Positions 28,534 through 29,226 of a stretch of 29,226 bases of DNA are shown here, piece after piece. Position 1 is the first letter of the stretch. Each line of letters begins with the position of its first letter. Under the pieces are notes generated by a model. It saw nothing but the letters and a program-made list of their open reading frames with translations. It had not been told where the DNA came from and did not search any database. Position numbers and translations under genes: made by a program. This DNA is from Chara braunii (Eukaryota > Streptophyta > Charophyceae > Charales > Characeae): assembly GCA_003427395.1 (NCBI GenBank), contig BFEA01000169.1, positions 617,107 through 646,332 of the forward strand, read 5' to 3'.

Positions 28534-28636
28534 GTCCTTCACAACATTCATAAAAATTGGAGCGATAGCGAGAAGATTAGCATGGCCTTTGTGCAAGGAT
28601 GATGGCACACATAAATCTAGAAACGGCCCAGGTTCG
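28534..28636 (+). pseudogene. U6 snRNA-like retropseudogene
   Basis: U6 snRNA is the catalytic-core RNA of the spliceosome. Matches to the U6 pattern occur in order: a 5' GTCCTTC...ACA stem-loop remnant, AAATTGGAGCGATA, GAGAAGATTAGCATGG (28570-28585), TGCAAGGATGA (28592-28602), and a 3' CATAAATC-AGAAA-GG-CC block of the plant/algal kind. Defects: the invariant ACAGAGA is AGCGAGA; the internal stem-loop has CCCCTGCGC changed to CCTTTGTGC (three C-to-T); about three bases are inserted before the ACACGCA equivalent. There is no terminal T-run and no clear TATA/USE; an A-rich tail follows (28638-28675). That fits a retroposed dead copy, although a divergent functional U6 cannot be excluded. Confidence 0.75.
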
Positions 28637-28732
28637 GAAAAACATTCAAAAAAGTTCAAAAAACTAACAAACAAACTATAAATCGTTAGCCACATTTCTC
28701 ACTAGACTCCTTTACCAGGGGCCCAGGGGGTC

Positions 28733-28790
28733 AATCACACATGCATCTCTTTTTTTCTTTTTTTTTTTTTTTTAATCACACATGCATCTC
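28733..28790 (-). mobile_element. Poly-T between 17 bp direct repeats (tail-only retroinsertion?)
   Basis: AATCACACATGCATCTC occurs perfectly at 28733-28749 and 28774-28790, flanking a 24-base T tract with one C. This is what a LINE-type insertion reduced to its poly(A) tail (minus strand) would leave. Confidence 0.6.
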
Positions 28791-29226
28791 ACACAGGTAG
28801 ACACACGAAGTCACTCGTTACGACAATCAGCAAACCCGTCCATACAAATTTAATAACAAAAATGCGCTAGCTTCATCATCAAAGAAGAGAACACATAAAC
28901 ATCAAACTCTGTGGTGAAGAAACAAAAGAAATAAAGTTTAATAAACCCTCTAAAACACACGACGACTGACATTGAGAAGCCGACACACACACATGCACAC
29001 GCATGCGCACATGCACGGGTGCACCAAACAGACCACGAGAAGCATAAAAAAAAGGTGAGGAAACTGCAGGCACTCGAACAACCACACAGAGACAGGAGGA
29101 CGAAACATACAGATCACTACAACAGACCAGAGACGCACACAAAGCAATAAGAGAAGGACACTGAAAGAGAGACATATAACATGTGGGTGTTTCGAGGTGG
29201 AGAAGGCAGCAGGGTTGGGGCGGGGG
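28791..29226. other. Intergenic, CA-rich, no gene seen
   Basis: CACACA/GCATGCGCACATGCAC alternating purine-pyrimidine stretch at 28980-29020. Minus-strand frames here are Cys/Val/Ser-rich from this repeat. The window ends in a G-rich run. Confidence 0.55.

Overview
This window looks like non-genic, repeat-dominated nuclear DNA of a large-genome eukaryote. Long (GA)n, (ATT)n and (GT)n microsatellites, several tandem minisatellites, at least five terminal-inverted-repeat or hairpin element types, and decayed reading frames fill it. No complete, confidently recognisable protein gene is present. The best taxonomic clue is a U6-snRNA-like sequence at 28534-28636: it keeps the U6 core, and its 3' part (a CATAAATC block) resembles U6 of plants and algae rather than animals. 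Splice-donor-like sites (CAG|GTAAGT, CAG|GTACG) occur on both strands. A plant or macroalga/photosynthetic protist is plausible; I cannot narrow it further.

Layout. 1-3.0 kb: microsatellite, a ~380 bp foldback element (528-906), a GC-rich 159-codon minus-strand ORF of unknown identity (2216-2695), and two adjacent tRNA-derived (SINE-like) sequences with pol III box motifs. 3.4-6.7 kb: a tandem array whose unit couples a ~75-105 bp hairpin box with GT/GA microsatellites and a pyrimidine-tract + exon-like module whose reading frame is conserved between two copies. 6.8-13.1 kb: a second array of ~0.8-1.15 kb units, each ending in an (ATT)n tract; three units carry a 43-44 bp minus-strand exon-like segment. 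13.86-14.55 kb: a ~162 bp higher-order minisatellite of three hairpin-forming GATAAG...CTTATC monomers. 14.6-16.3 kb: a 91 bp tandem duplication, a small ORF, and two long hairpins.

16.3-25.2 kb is visibly more AT-rich and looks like an old insertion or decayed gene block: frames that read like protein but carry many stops, an internal ~235 bp duplication, a ~110 bp sequence present at both 16.68 and 23.41 kb, and two hAT-like non-autonomous elements with ~8 bp target-site duplications. 25.4-29.2 kb returns to mixed, GC-richer DNA: a long (GA)n, a third hAT-like element (25808-27040) with matching termini, near-identical 8 bp target duplications and a nested foldback element, short tandem repeats, the U6-like retropseudogene, and an isolated poly-T tract between perfect 17 bp direct repeats.

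Two single-N positions (13980, 15917) sit between exact 48 bp and 95 bp direct repeats. These are almost certainly contig-end overlaps left unmerged by scaffolding, so the apparent duplications there should not be read as biology.
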